Assembly (NCBI RefSeq): GCF_014196255.1
Contig: NZ_JACIDH010000007.1
Span: 1-64,000 of the forward strand
Direction of reading: 5' to 3'
DNA: 64,000 nt
Source: Sphingomonas pseudosanguinis
Lineage (GTDB): Bacteria; Pseudomonadota; Alphaproteobacteria; Sphingomonadales; Sphingomonadaceae
The notes under the pieces are model-generated. The model saw only the letters and a program-made list of their open reading frames with translations, did not search any database and had not been told where the DNA came from. How positions within the stretch are numbered: position 1 is the stretch's first letter; the number at the start of each line of letters is the position of its first letter. This document shows positions 54,058 to 63,862 of this stretch, in pieces. A program made the translations under genes and the position numbers.

Positions 54058-54142
54058 GGCCTTCGACTGCGCTCAGGCTGAACGGAGGGTGGAACACGGG
54101 GCTTGGCACAACGACCGTTCAGCCTGAGCGCAGTCGAAGGCC
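54058..54142. repeat. Paired inverted 28-bp repeats before obgE
   Basis: GGCCTTCGACTGCGCTCAGGCTGAACGG-type sequence (54058-54085) is matched by its inverse (54115-54142) across a 29-base spacer. The same element occurs at 61046-61131 and 63535-63855. A hairpin could form, but no T run follows, so it is not a normal terminator. Confidence 0.8.
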
Positions 54143-54243
54143 ACGTCATGCCCCCTCACACCCGGTGCGCCAAGGTCACGCCCCGCCCCCGATCGCCCGC
54201 GCGATACACGGCCGGGCTGGTCAGTCGGCGCGGTCAGCGGTAA

Positions 54244-55302
<1,059 letters not shown>

Positions 55303-55326
55303 TTCGTCGGGTGGCGGGCTCGGTGA

Positions 55327-55437
55327 GACACCCTGCCCTCCCCCAGCCCCTCCCGCTTGCGGGAGGGGAGCGATACTTGGCGGGCCGCTCGCCCCAAACA
55401 CGCCCCTCCCGCAAGCGGGAGGGGATGGGGGAGGGCC
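55327..55437. repeat. Inverted GC-rich repeats between obgE and proB
   Basis: Two near-perfect hairpins, CCCCTCCCGCTTGCGGGAGGGG (55349-55370) and CCCCTCCCGCAAGCGGGAGGGG (55403-55424), are mirror copies. Flanking CCCTCCCCCAG and GGATGGGGGAGGG also pair, giving one nested palindrome of about 110 bases. It may separate the obgE and proB messages, but no T run is present. Confidence 0.75.
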
Positions 55438-55462
55438 GCGCGTGGCTGGACCCAACCCTACA

Positions 55463-56563
55463 ATGATCTTCCCCCCCACCACCTGCCAGCGGCTGATCGT
55501 CAAGGTCGGCTCGGCCCTCCTGGTCACACCCGAGGGCGAGGTCCGTCGCGAATGGCTGACCGGTCTCGTCGCCGACATCGCCGCGCGCGTGCGGGACGGC
55601 CAGCAGATCGCGATCGTCTCCTCGGGCGCGATCGCGCTCGGCGCGCGTCGCCTGGGCCTGCCCAAGGGCGGCCGCGCCAGCCTGGAGGATGCGCAGGCCG
55701 CCGCCGCGACCGGGCAGATCGCGCTGAGCCAGGCCTGGGCCGAACTGCTCCACGCCGAAAACCTGACCGCGGCGCAGATGCTGGTGACGCTCGACGATCT
55801 GGAGGATCGCCGCCGCTACCTGAATGCCGCGGCCACGCTGAACCGGCTGCTGGGCCTGGGTGTGGTGCCGGTCATCAACGAGAATGACAGCGTCGCCACC
55901 GAGGAAATCCGCTTCGGCGACAATGACCGGCTCGCCGCACGCGTGGGGCAAGCGGCGGGCGCGAACGGCGTGCTGCTGCTCTCCGACGTCGATGGCCTGT
56001 ACGACAGCAACCCGCACACCAACCCCGATGCGCACCATATCGAGCGGGTCGAGCGAATCGACGCGGTCAGCGGCATGGCCGATGGCGGCTCCGCTTCCGG
56101 CATGGGATCGGGTGGCATGGTGTCGAAGATCGCCGCCGCGCGCATCGCGGTGAGTGCGGGCGCGCACCTGGCCATCGCCTCGGGGCGGATCGACCATCCG
56201 CTGTCGACCCCTGCCCGCCACACCATCTTCGTCGCCGAGAAGAGCGCCCCCGCCCGCAAGGCGTGGCTGGCGGGCGGCCTGACCGCGCGCGGGGCGATTC
56301 AGGTCGATGCGGGCGCGGCCAAGGCGCTGGCCGAGGGTGGCAGCCTGCTCGCGGCCGGCGCGACCGCCGTGCAGGGCCATTTCGCACGCGGCGACCTCGT
56401 CACCGTCGAGGGGCCGAACGGCACCATCGCACGGGGCCTGAGCGAATACGATTCGACCGAGGCGCGCGCGCTGATCGGCACGCGCTCGGATCAGCAGGCC
56501 GACATATTGGGTCATGCGCCGCGCGCCGCGCTGATCCATCGCAACCATCTGGCCCTGCTATGA
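55463..56563 (+). CDS. proB: Glutamate 5-kinase (proline biosynthesis)
   Basis: The 366-residue protein phosphorylates glutamate as the first step to proline. The kinase domain carries IVKVGSALLV, IVSSGAIALGARRLG, QMLVTLDDLEDRRRYLNA, VPVINENDSVATEEIRFGDNDRLAA and LLLSDVDGLYD. The C-terminal PUA domain is present (KGxLT-like tail GHFARGDLVTVEGPNG). ATG 55463 lies after the inverted repeats. Its stop overlaps the next gene by four bases (ATGA). ProA is not adjacent. Confidence 0.94.
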   Translation: MIFPPTTCQRLIVKVGSALLVTPEGEVRREWLTGLVADIAARVRDGQQIAIVSSGAIALGARRLGLPKGGRASLEDAQAAAATGQIALSQAWAELLHAENLTAAQMLVTLDDLEDRRRYLNAAATLNRLLGLGVVPVINENDSVATEEIRFGDNDRLAARVGQAAGANGVLLLSDVDGLYDSNPHTNPDAHHIERVERIDAVSGMADGGSASGMGSGGMVSKIAAARIAVSAGAHLAIASGRIDHPLSTPARHTIFVAEKSAPARKAWLAGGLTARGAIQVDAGAAKALAEGGSLLAAGATAVQGHFARGDLVTVEGPNGTIARGLSEYDSTEARALIGTRSDQQADILGHAPRAALIHRNHLALL

Positions 56564-57456
56564 TCGTCGCCGTGACGGGAGCGACCGGCTTCGTCGGTCG
56601 CGCGGTGGTGGACCGTGCCGCTGGTGCGGGGCTGTCCTTGCGCGCGCTCACCCGCCGCGCCCAGCCGTCGCGCGCCGGCATCACCTGGATCGCGGGTGCG
56701 CTCGACAAGCCCGACAGCCTCGCCACGCTGGTCGAGGGTGCCGACGCGGTGCTCCATATCGCGGGCGTGGTCAGCGCGCCCGACCGCGACGGCTTCGTAG
56801 CGGGCAACATCGACGGCACCCGCGCGATGGTCGCGGCGGCCAAGGCGGCGGGTATCCGACGCTTCGTCCATGTCTCCTCGCTGTCGGCGCGCGAGCCCGA
56901 ACTGTCCGTCTATGGCTGGTCCAAGCGCCAGGCCGAGGATGTGGTGACCGAGAGCGGCCTCGACTGGACCATCGTCCGGCCTAGCGGCATCTACGGCCCG
57001 CATGACGCCGAATGGCTCGATGTGTTCCGCACCGCCAAGCTCGGCCTCGCCTTCATGCCGCCTCCGGGCAAGCTATCACTGATCGCTGTCGAGGATTTCG
57101 CGCGGTTGCTGACGACGCTCGTCGCGACCGATGGCCCCCGCGCGGTGCTGGAGGTCGATGACGGGCAGGTGCTGACCCATGCCGAACTCGCCGCCGCCAT
57201 GGGTGCAGCGGTGGGTCGGCGGGTGATGACGCTGCATCTGCCTAAAGCTCTGCTGAGCGTGGGCGCGAAGATCGATCGCAAGTTGCGGGGCAAGGGTGCC
57301 AAGCTGACCCCCGACCGGGTCGGCTATCTTTGTCACCCCGACTGGACCGCCGACCCCGCTTTGCGCCCCGACCCGGCGCTATGGGAGCCCGCCGTTCCGC
57401 TCACCAAGGGATTGGCCGACACGGCACGGTGGTATCGCGCCAACGGCTTGCTATAG
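56560..57456 (+). CDS. NAD(P)-dependent epimerase/oxidoreductase, NDUFA9-like
   Basis: The 298-residue protein is an extended short-chain dehydrogenase. It has the N-terminal Rossmann motif VTGATGFVGRAVVDRA, HVSSLSA (active Ser region), YGWSKRQAEDVV (Tyr-x3-Lys) and VRPSGIYGPHD. It overlaps proB by four bases and precedes the ACP and serine palmitoyltransferase genes. Such a gene is found next to the sphingolipid genes of sphingomonads and Caulobacter, so it may reduce a sphingolipid intermediate such as 3-ketosphinganine; that role is inferred from position. Confidence 0.87.
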   Translation: MIVAVTGATGFVGRAVVDRAAGAGLSLRALTRRAQPSRAGITWIAGALDKPDSLATLVEGADAVLHIAGVVSAPDRDGFVAGNIDGTRAMVAAAKAAGIRRFVHVSSLSAREPELSVYGWSKRQAEDVVTESGLDWTIVRPSGIYGPHDAEWLDVFRTAKLGLAFMPPPGKLSLIAVEDFARLLTTLVATDGPRAVLEVDDGQVLTHAELAAAMGAAVGRRVMTLHLPKALLSVGAKIDRKLRGKGAKLTPDRVGYLCHPDWTADPALRPDPALWEPAVPLTKGLADTARWYRANGLL

Positions 57457-57526
57457 CAGCGAACATATCGCGGCCGAAAAGCCGCCGCATTTGGGTGCCA
57501 CTGGGCGCCCGACTGAAAGGATCATC

Positions 57527-57772
57527 ATGAGCGACCGCCAAGCCATTTTCGACATCGTCGCGGCCCAGATCGCGCCCTTCAACAAAAAGGGTGTGGAACT
57601 GACCGAGGCGACCACCTTCCAGGGCGACCTGGAGTGGGACAGCCTGACCGTGATGGATTTCGTCGCCGCGATCGAGGACGAGTTCGACATTATCATCACG
57701 ATGAACATGCAGGCGGAGATCGAGAATGTCGGCCAGCTGGTCGACGCGGTCGAAAAGCTGAAGCAAGCCTGA
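57527..57772 (+). CDS. Acyl carrier protein dedicated to sphingolipid synthesis
   Basis: The 81-residue protein is an ACP with the phosphopantetheine site Ser39 in EWDSLTVMDFV. The usual acidic helix is present (AIEDEFDIIITMN). It differs from the housekeeping ACP by lacking the DSLDTVEL form at the site. It is 28 bases before the serine palmitoyltransferase gene; in sphingomonads such an ACP delivers the acyl chain to that enzyme. GAAAGG precedes the ATG. Confidence 0.9.
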   Translation: MSDRQAIFDIVAAQIAPFNKKGVELTEATTFQGDLEWDSLTVMDFVAAIEDEFDIIITMNMQAEIENVGQLVDAVEKLKQA

Positions 57773-57800
57773 TCCCGAAGCGCCCGAGACGGACCCTGCC

Positions 57801-59063
57801 ATGACCGAAGCCGCCGCCCAGCCCCATGCCCTGCCCGCCGATGCGCCCGAAATCGCACCCGAGCGCGACCTGCTGTCCAAGTTCGACGGCCTGATCGCCG
57901 AGCGGCAGGCGCTGCTCGATTCCGGCGTCACCGATCCCTTCGCGATCGTGATGGAACAGGTAAAGTCGCCCACCGAGGCGGTGATCCGCGGCAAGGACAC
58001 GATCCTGCTCGGCACCTACAACTATATGGGCATGACCTTCGACGCCGACGTCATCGCGGCAGGCAAGGAAGCGCTGGAGAAGTTCGGCTCGGGCACCAAT
58101 GGCAGCCGGATGCTCAACGGCACCTTCCACGACCATATGGAAGTCGAACAGGCGCTGCGCGACTTCTACGGCATGACCGGCGCGATCGTGTTTTCGACCG
58201 GCTATATGGCGAACCTGGGCATCATCTCGACGCTGGCGGGCAAGGGCGAGTATGTCATTCTCGACGCCGACAGCCATGCGTCGATCTATGACGGTTGCCA
58301 GCAGGGCAATGCCGAGATCGTCCGCTTCCGCCACAATTCGGTCGAGGATCTCGACAAGCGGCTGGGCCGCCTGCCGAAGGAACCCGCCAAACTGGTCGTG
58401 CTGGAGGGCGTCTATTCCATGCTGGGCGACATCGCCCCGCTGAAGGAGATGGTCGCCGTCGCCAAGAAGCATGGCGCGATGGTGCTGGTCGACGAGGCGC
58501 ATTCGATGGGCTTCTTCGGCCCCAACGGGCGCGGCGTGTACGAGGCACAGGGGCTGGAAGGCCAGGTCGATTTCATCGTCGGCACCTTCTCCAAGTCGGT
58601 CGGCACGGTCGGCGGCTTCGTCGTGTCCAACCATCCGAAGTTCGAGGCGGTGCGCCTCGCCTGCCGTCCCTATATCTTCACCGCCTCGCTGCCGCCGTCG
58701 GTCGTCGCCACCGCGACCACCTCGATCCGCAAGCTGATGACCGCGCATGACAAGCGCGAGCGGCTGTGGTCGAACGCCCGCGCGCTGCACAGCGGGCTGA
58801 CGGAGCTGGGCTTCAAGCTGGGCACCGAGCATTGCTACAGCGCGATCGTCGCGGTCATCCTGGAGGATCAGGAGCAGGCGGTCATCATGTGGCAGGCGCT
58901 GCTGGACGGTGGTCTGTACGTCAACATGGCGCGCCCCCCGGCGACCCCGGCGGGCACCTATCTGCTGCGCTGTTCGATCTGCGCCGAGCATACGCCCGAA
59001 CAGATCCGGACGGTGCTGGGCATGTTCCAGGCGGCGGGCAAGGCGGTCGGCGTCATCGGATAA
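57801..59063 (+). CDS. spt: Serine palmitoyltransferase (first step of sphingolipid synthesis)
   Basis: The 420-residue PLP enzyme joins serine to a fatty acyl group to give 3-ketosphinganine. The length and the active-site residues, His159 in DADSHASIYDG and Lys265 in GTFSKSVGTVGG, match the well-studied Sphingomonas enzyme exactly. VDEAHSMGFFG holds the Asp and His that contact PLP. It belongs to the alpha-oxoamine synthase group, which also includes KBL and BioF, but the N-terminal extension and the ACP neighbour favour serine palmitoyltransferase. This enzyme explains the glycosphingolipid envelope of the genus. Confidence 0.96.
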   Translation: MTEAAAQPHALPADAPEIAPERDLLSKFDGLIAERQALLDSGVTDPFAIVMEQVKSPTEAVIRGKDTILLGTYNYMGMTFDADVIAAGKEALEKFGSGTNGSRMLNGTFHDHMEVEQALRDFYGMTGAIVFSTGYMANLGIISTLAGKGEYVILDADSHASIYDGCQQGNAEIVRFRHNSVEDLDKRLGRLPKEPAKLVVLEGVYSMLGDIAPLKEMVAVAKKHGAMVLVDEAHSMGFFGPNGRGVYEAQGLEGQVDFIVGTFSKSVGTVGGFVVSNHPKFEAVRLACRPYIFTASLPPSVVATATTSIRKLMTAHDKRERLWSNARALHSGLTELGFKLGTEHCYSAIVAVILEDQEQAVIMWQALLDGGLYVNMARPPATPAGTYLLRCSICAEHTPEQIRTVLGMFQAAGKAVGVIG

Positions 59064-59114
59064 GTCGAAGCCTGCGGCTTTGCATTGTCCGATCGTTGCG
59101 ATAGCGTCGCGGGC

Positions 59115-61034
59115 GTGATCGAGCAGCAGGATCTGGGAGGGGTCGGCCGTTGGCGGACCTTCGCACTGATCGCGATGGCGGTGGCCGGCGCGGCGACCCT
59201 CGTCCTGCTCATCGTCACGCTGGGCCACGCCAATCACGAACGCGACCGCGCTCTCGAACTGCAAAGCCGCAGCTATGACGTGATGATCCTGGCGCGGACG
59301 CTGGCCGGCACGATCGCCCGGTCGGAGGCGTCGCTCGGCCGTTACGTCATTTCCGGCGACCGCAAGCTGGGCCAGCTCTATTCGGAGGAATGGTCGCTGG
59401 CCGGCGCGCAGCTCGACCGGCTGGACCAGCTGATCGAAAATCCGCGTCAGCAGGCCTTTGTCGACCGGCTCCGTACCGCCTATGATGCGCGCGGCGACGA
59501 ACTGTCCAGCATCGCGCTATCGACCACCTATCACCGCGACCGTCAGGCCTATTCGCTATATTATGCGGCGCGGCAGGCCGATGCGCTTCTCCAGATCAAC
59601 CAGACGCTCAACGCGCTGATCGGCGGCGAGCGTACCTTGCTCGAACAGCGCAGCGCGGATGCCAGCGCCACGGTGGAGCGATCCAACCGACTGGCCGGCG
59701 GGCTGGCGCTGTTCGGCGTCGCGCTGGCGATCGGCGGCATCTTCCTTGCCTGGATGATCATCCGCGCCGAAGGCGAGCGCGCCGAAGCCCGTGCCGAGGC
59801 GCATGCCGAACGCGCCCGCGCCGAGGAACTGGCCAGCGCGGTCGAGGCCGCGACCGAGGAACTGAAGGTTCAGGAAGCCAAGCTGCGCCAGGTCCAGAAG
59901 ATGGACGCGCTCGGCCAGCTGACGGGTGGCATCGCGCATGATTTCAACAATATGCTGGCGGTCGTGCTGGGCGGACTCGAACTGGCGAAGCGGGCGAGCG
60001 CGCCCGAGGACACCCATCGCCATCTCGACAGCGCGACCGAGGGCGCGCATCGCGCCGCCGCGTTGACCCGCCGCCTGCTGATGTTCAGCCGCGAAGAGGC
60101 GCTGACCCCGGAAGCGCTGCATCCTCGCCAGCTGGTAACGGGCATGCGCGACCTGCTCGACCGGACGCTGGGTGACGGGGTGAAGGTGACGGTCGAGGAC
60201 CGGACCAGCAACTGGACGATCTTCGGCGATCGTACCCAGATGGAAAATGCCATCCTGAACCTCGCGGTCAACGCGCGCGACGCGATGGACGGGCGCGGCG
60301 AGCTGACCATCCGTACCGCCGAGGCGCGAGTGACGCCCAACGAACTGCCCCGCGCGGGTGCGGGCGACTATGCCGTCATCTCGGTCGCCGATACCGGCGC
60401 GGGCATGACGTCGGAGGTGGCCGAGCGCGTGTTCGAGCCGTTCTTCACCACCAAGCCCGCCGGCAAGGGCACCGGCCTTGGGCTCAGCCAGATTTTCGGG
60501 CTGGTCGGCCAGATGGGCGGCGACGTCACCATCCGCACCGCGCCGGGCGCGGGCACGACCGTCCATCTCTATTTCCCGCGCCATGTCGCGGCGATGCCGG
60601 CCCCCGCCCCCGTCGAGGCGGCCGCACCCGAGGCGGTTCCGGAGGATGCGGGCGGCCTGCGCATCCTGCTGGTCGAGGATGATCCGCGCGTGCTCGCCGC
60701 GACCATGGGGGCTTTGCAGGAGCTGGGGCATGATCCGGTGCCCTGCAACGATCCGCGCGAGGCCGAAGGGCTGCTGGCGCGTCATCCCGGCATTCGCCTG
60801 ATCGTGTCGGACGTGCTGATGCCGCACCAGACCGGCCCCGAACTGATCGCCAGCCTGCGTCCGCGCTATCCGGATGTCGCGGTGCTGTTCGTCACGGGCT
60901 TTGCCGGCGACGCGCAGGCGACAGGGTTCGAGGGGCATGAGGTGTTGCGCAAGCCCTTCACGCTGATGGGGCTGGAACGCGCGGTCGCGGCGGCGCTGAA
61001 GCGAGCCGAAGGGCCGGTTTGCGCGGCGGCTTGA
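59115..61034 (+). CDS. CHASE3-like hybrid sensor histidine kinase with receiver domain
   Basis: The 639-residue protein has two membrane helices (~14-36 and ~195-217) around a helical CHASE3-like extracytoplasmic domain, then a coiled coil rich in Glu and Ala, a histidine-kinase core and a C-terminal receiver. The phospho-acceptor is His275 in GGIAHDFNN; the ATPase has NAVNAR-type N box (LNLAVNARDAM), DTGAGM and GKGTGLGLS. The receiver has the acidic pair VEDD, phospho-acceptor Asp566 in VSDVLMP and the Lys in RKPF. The GTG at 59115 is preferred over an upstream TTG. No separate response regulator is adjacent, so the output is elsewhere. It follows spt by 51 bases. Confidence 0.9.
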   Translation: MIEQQDLGGVGRWRTFALIAMAVAGAATLVLLIVTLGHANHERDRALELQSRSYDVMILARTLAGTIARSEASLGRYVISGDRKLGQLYSEEWSLAGAQLDRLDQLIENPRQQAFVDRLRTAYDARGDELSSIALSTTYHRDRQAYSLYYAARQADALLQINQTLNALIGGERTLLEQRSADASATVERSNRLAGGLALFGVALAIGGIFLAWMIIRAEGERAEARAEAHAERARAEELASAVEAATEELKVQEAKLRQVQKMDALGQLTGGIAHDFNNMLAVVLGGLELAKRASAPEDTHRHLDSATEGAHRAAALTRRLLMFSREEALTPEALHPRQLVTGMRDLLDRTLGDGVKVTVEDRTSNWTIFGDRTQMENAILNLAVNARDAMDGRGELTIRTAEARVTPNELPRAGAGDYAVISVADTGAGMTSEVAERVFEPFFTTKPAGKGTGLGLSQIFGLVGQMGGDVTIRTAPGAGTTVHLYFPRHVAAMPAPAPVEAAAPEAVPEDAGGLRILLVEDDPRVLAATMGALQELGHDPVPCNDPREAEGLLARHPGIRLIVSDVLMPHQTGPELIASLRPRYPDVAVLFVTGFAGDAQATGFEGHEVLRKPFTLMGLERAVAAALKRAEGPVCAAA

Positions 61035-61045
61035 GGTGTGGGCGT

Positions 61046-61131
61046 GGCCTTCGACTTCGCTCAGGCTGAACGGCTGTTGTATTGAAGGCCTGTGCCCAAA
61101 CCTCCGTTCAGCCTGAGCGAAGTCGAAGGCC
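61046..61131. repeat. Paired inverted 28-bp repeats before lptF
   Basis: GGCCTTCGACTTCGCTCAGGCTGAACGG (61046-61073) and its inverse (61104-61131) match the family seen before obgE. They differ in a few bases only, and both members of this pair share the same TTC variant, which suggests that pairs are kept alike. Confidence 0.8.
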
Positions 61132-61219
61132 AAGGGAATCCTTCGCAAACAAGGGGTGACGCGCCCTGCCCCGCCTCGTATAGCCATGGCCGTTTTATCG
61201 CGCGAGTGATGTCCCCCGC

Positions 61220-62419
61220 ATGAAATCCATCGATCGCTACATGGCCAGGCTGATCGCGTTGCCGCTGTTCGCGACGCTGATCATCGCCGCCATGCTGCTG
61301 GTGCTCGACCGCATCCGCCGCCTGTTCGAATTCGTCGCGACCGAGGGCGGGCCAATCAGCGTGGTGTGGCGGATGCTCGCCAACCTGCTGCCCGAATATC
61401 TTGGTCTCGGCATCCCGATCGGGCTGATGCTGGGCATCCTGCTCGCCTTCCGCCGGCTGGCCACTTCGTCCGAGCTGGACGTGATGCGCGGCGTCGGCAT
61501 GAGCTATACGCGGCTGCTGCGCGTGCCGTACATGTACGCGATCGTGCTCGCCGCGCTGAACCTGGCGATCGTCGGCTATGTCCAGCCGGTCGCGCGCTAT
61601 TATTACGAAGGGCTGCGCTACGAGCTGCGCACCGGTGCGCTGGGCGCGTCGATCAAGGTCGGCGAGTTCACCCATCTGGGCGACCGCATGACGCTACGTA
61701 TCGAGGAAAGCCGCGACAATGGCCGTGACCTGTCGGGCATCTTCGTCCATGCCAATACGTCGAAGGGCGACTGGATCGGCGTGACCGCCGAGCGCGGGCG
61801 CTTCCTGGCGACCGACGATCCCAACGTCATCATCTTCCGCCTGACCAACGGCACGCTGATCCACAATCGGCCCGAATTCCGCGCGCCGCGCGTGCTGACC
61901 TTCTCCAGCCACGACCTGCCGATCGACCTGCCCAAGTTCGATAATTTCCGTCAGCGCGGCGGCCGCGACCTGGAGTTCACCCTGCCCGAGCTTGCCCGCC
62001 ACGGGCAGGAGGCGCAGAGTGCGGAGGCGCGCGCCGGCAGCCGGGCCGAATTCCACTTCCGCCTGGTCGAGGTGGTGACGATGTTCCTGCTGCCGCTGCT
62101 GGCGGTATCGCTGGGCATCCCACCCAAGCGATCGACCTCGGCGCTGGGCGTGTTCCTGTCGATCGTGATGCTGGTCACCTATCACAAGGTGAACCAATAT
62201 GCCGCCGACATCGGCGCGCTCGGCCGGGTCGATCCGCTGATCGCGCTATGGGTGCCGTTCGCGATCTTCGCCGGACTGGTATTCTGGATGTATTATGTCA
62301 CCGCCTATGTGCCCGGTGGCCAGCCGATCGGCGTGCTGGAGCGCGGCTTCGCCAAGCTGGCCAAGCTGATCGGTCGCCTGCTGCCCGGCCGCCGCCGCAA
62401 GAAGGCCTATACCGCATGA
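61220..62419 (+). CDS. lptF: Lipopolysaccharide export permease LptF
   Basis: The 399-residue inner-membrane protein is LptF of the LPS-extracting LptB2FG complex. Helices include ALPLFATLIIAAMLLVLDRI at the start, LLPEYLGLGIPIGLMLGILLAF, and a large periplasmic beta-jellyroll insert (~130-280). The last third has EVVTMFLLPLLAVSLGIPP and further helices, then a basic RRRKK tail. It overlaps lptG by four bases (ATGA), as usual for the pair. ATG 61220 is chosen as the first in-frame start. Confidence 0.92.
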   Translation: MKSIDRYMARLIALPLFATLIIAAMLLVLDRIRRLFEFVATEGGPISVVWRMLANLLPEYLGLGIPIGLMLGILLAFRRLATSSELDVMRGVGMSYTRLLRVPYMYAIVLAALNLAIVGYVQPVARYYYEGLRYELRTGALGASIKVGEFTHLGDRMTLRIEESRDNGRDLSGIFVHANTSKGDWIGVTAERGRFLATDDPNVIIFRLTNGTLIHNRPEFRAPRVLTFSSHDLPIDLPKFDNFRQRGGRDLEFTLPELARHGQEAQSAEARAGSRAEFHFRLVEVVTMFLLPLLAVSLGIPPKRSTSALGVFLSIVMLVTYHKVNQYAADIGALGRVDPLIALWVPFAIFAGLVFWMYYVTAYVPGGQPIGVLERGFAKLAKLIGRLLPGRRRKKAYTA

Positions 62420-63516
62420 GCCTGTCGAGCATCTTCCCGTCGCGGACCATCGCCATCTACATGGCCAAGATGTTCCTGCTGCGCACCTTCGCGATCCTGT
62501 TCGCGCTGGTCATCGTGTTGCAGGCGCTCGACATCCTGAGCGAGTCCGGATCGATCCTGGCGGCGCCCGGCAATGGCGAGGCGCAGGTGTGGCGCTATGT
62601 CTCGCTGCGCGCGCCGCAGATCATCGCCTTCATCCTCCCCTTCTCGGTGCTGCTCGGCACCATCCTGACCTTCTTCACGATGAACCAGAATTCGGAGGTC
62701 ATCGCGCTGAAGGCCGCCGGCCTCTCGGCGCATCAGGTGCTGGCACCGCTGCTCGTGGCCAGCGCGGGCGTGGCGGTGCTGAGCTTCGCCTTCAACGATC
62801 GGATCGTGCCGCGCGCCACCGCGACGCTGAGCGCGTGGCAAAAGGTCGAATATGGCCCCATCCCGATCGACAGCGGCGACCGCTCCAACGTGTGGGTGCG
62901 CGACGGCGACGATCTGATCTCGGTCAATCTGGTGCAGGGGCGCGGCGGCAACACCCAGCTGGGCGGCGTGACGCTGTACGACCGCAAGGGCAGCGGCAGC
63001 CTGCAGGCGATCATCCGCGCGCCGCGTGGGCGCCGCTCGGGCGATGGTTGGCAGATCGGCCCGGCCACCCGATTCGAGGTCGCCTCGGGCAAGCTGACAT
63101 CGGTTCCGTCGATGATCATCGGGCGTGGCGTGACGCCCGAACAGCTGACGCTCGCCAGCGTCAATGCCGACGGCCTGTCGTTCAAGGGGCTGTCGAACGC
63201 GATCGACGACCTGCGCGAGGCGGGGCGGCCGACCAAGACGCTGGAGGGATCGCTCTGGCACAAATTGTCCGCGCCCATGTCGGCGGTGCTGATGCCGCTG
63301 CTGGGCGCGGTCGCCGCGTTCGGCATCGCACGCTCGGGCAAGCTGTTCGTCCGCGCCGTGATCGGCATGGCGCTGGGCTTCGCCTTTTTCGTGGCGGACA
63401 ATTTCTCGATGGCGATGGGCGATCTGGGTGCCTACCCGCCCTTCCTCGCCGCCTGGGCGCCGATTTTGCTGTTCCTGCTGATCGGTGAAGCGGTGCTGTT
63501 CCGGACGGAGGAGTGA
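62416..63516 (+). CDS. lptG: Lipopolysaccharide export permease LptG
   Basis: The 366-residue membrane protein is the LptG partner. N-terminal RTIAIYMAKMFLLRTFAILFALVIVLQALDILSE is followed by helices (IIAFILPFSVLLGTILTFF), a periplasmic jellyroll (~130-260) and the C-terminal membrane part (APMSAVLMPLLGAVAAFGIARSGK, GFAFFVADNFSMAMGDLG). Its stop is followed by a repeat-rich gap. Together with LptF and cytosolic LptB it moves LPS to the Lpt bridge; LptB is not in the window. Confidence 0.93.
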   Translation: MSLSSIFPSRTIAIYMAKMFLLRTFAILFALVIVLQALDILSESGSILAAPGNGEAQVWRYVSLRAPQIIAFILPFSVLLGTILTFFTMNQNSEVIALKAAGLSAHQVLAPLLVASAGVAVLSFAFNDRIVPRATATLSAWQKVEYGPIPIDSGDRSNVWVRDGDDLISVNLVQGRGGNTQLGGVTLYDRKGSGSLQAIIRAPRGRRSGDGWQIGPATRFEVASGKLTSVPSMIIGRGVTPEQLTLASVNADGLSFKGLSNAIDDLREAGRPTKTLEGSLWHKLSAPMSAVLMPLLGAVAAFGIARSGKLFVRAVIGMALGFAFFVADNFSMAMGDLGAYPPFLAAWAPILLFLLIGEAVLFRTEE

Positions 63517-63534
63517 GGGGGTAAACCCCGTATG

Positions 63535-63855
63535 CCGTTCAGCCTGAGCGTCGTCGAAGGCCGGCCTAGCCGCTGGGTTCGCCCGTGCACTTCGACTTCG
63601 CTCAGTGTGAACGGGGCTTGGGGTGCTTGGCCCGACGCCTCGAGCCCTGCCTCGCCTTCACATTCTTAGACGACTGGCTTCGGCGACCTGGTCAGACAGA
63701 ACGGGTATGGAAGGTATGGGATATGGGTTGGCGATTTGACGCCCGCCCCGAACACCACCTTCCGTTCGCACTGAGCGAAGTCGAAGTGCACGCCCCGGAC
63801 ATCGCCTCTTGGCGGACCGAGTCCCGTGGCCTTCGACTACGCTCAGGCTGAACGG
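63535..63855. repeat. Gene-free stretch with four nested inverted 28-bp repeats
   Basis: The gap 63517-63862 has no gene. It carries four copies of the element: inverse (63535-63562), direct (63586-63613), inverse (63762-63790) and direct (63828-63855). The outer two are of the GGCCTTCGAC...CAGGCTGAACGG type; the inner two share the variant TGCACTTCGAC...CAGTGTGAACGG. Each pair thus matches itself best, giving a nested palindrome of 320 bases. Confidence 0.8.
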
Positions 63856-63862
63856 AGGTAGT

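Noticed and set aside
54058-54142. Inverted repeat as an intrinsic terminator
   Set aside because: The arms can pair but there is no T run, and the same element recurs at other intergenic places, so it is listed as a repeat.
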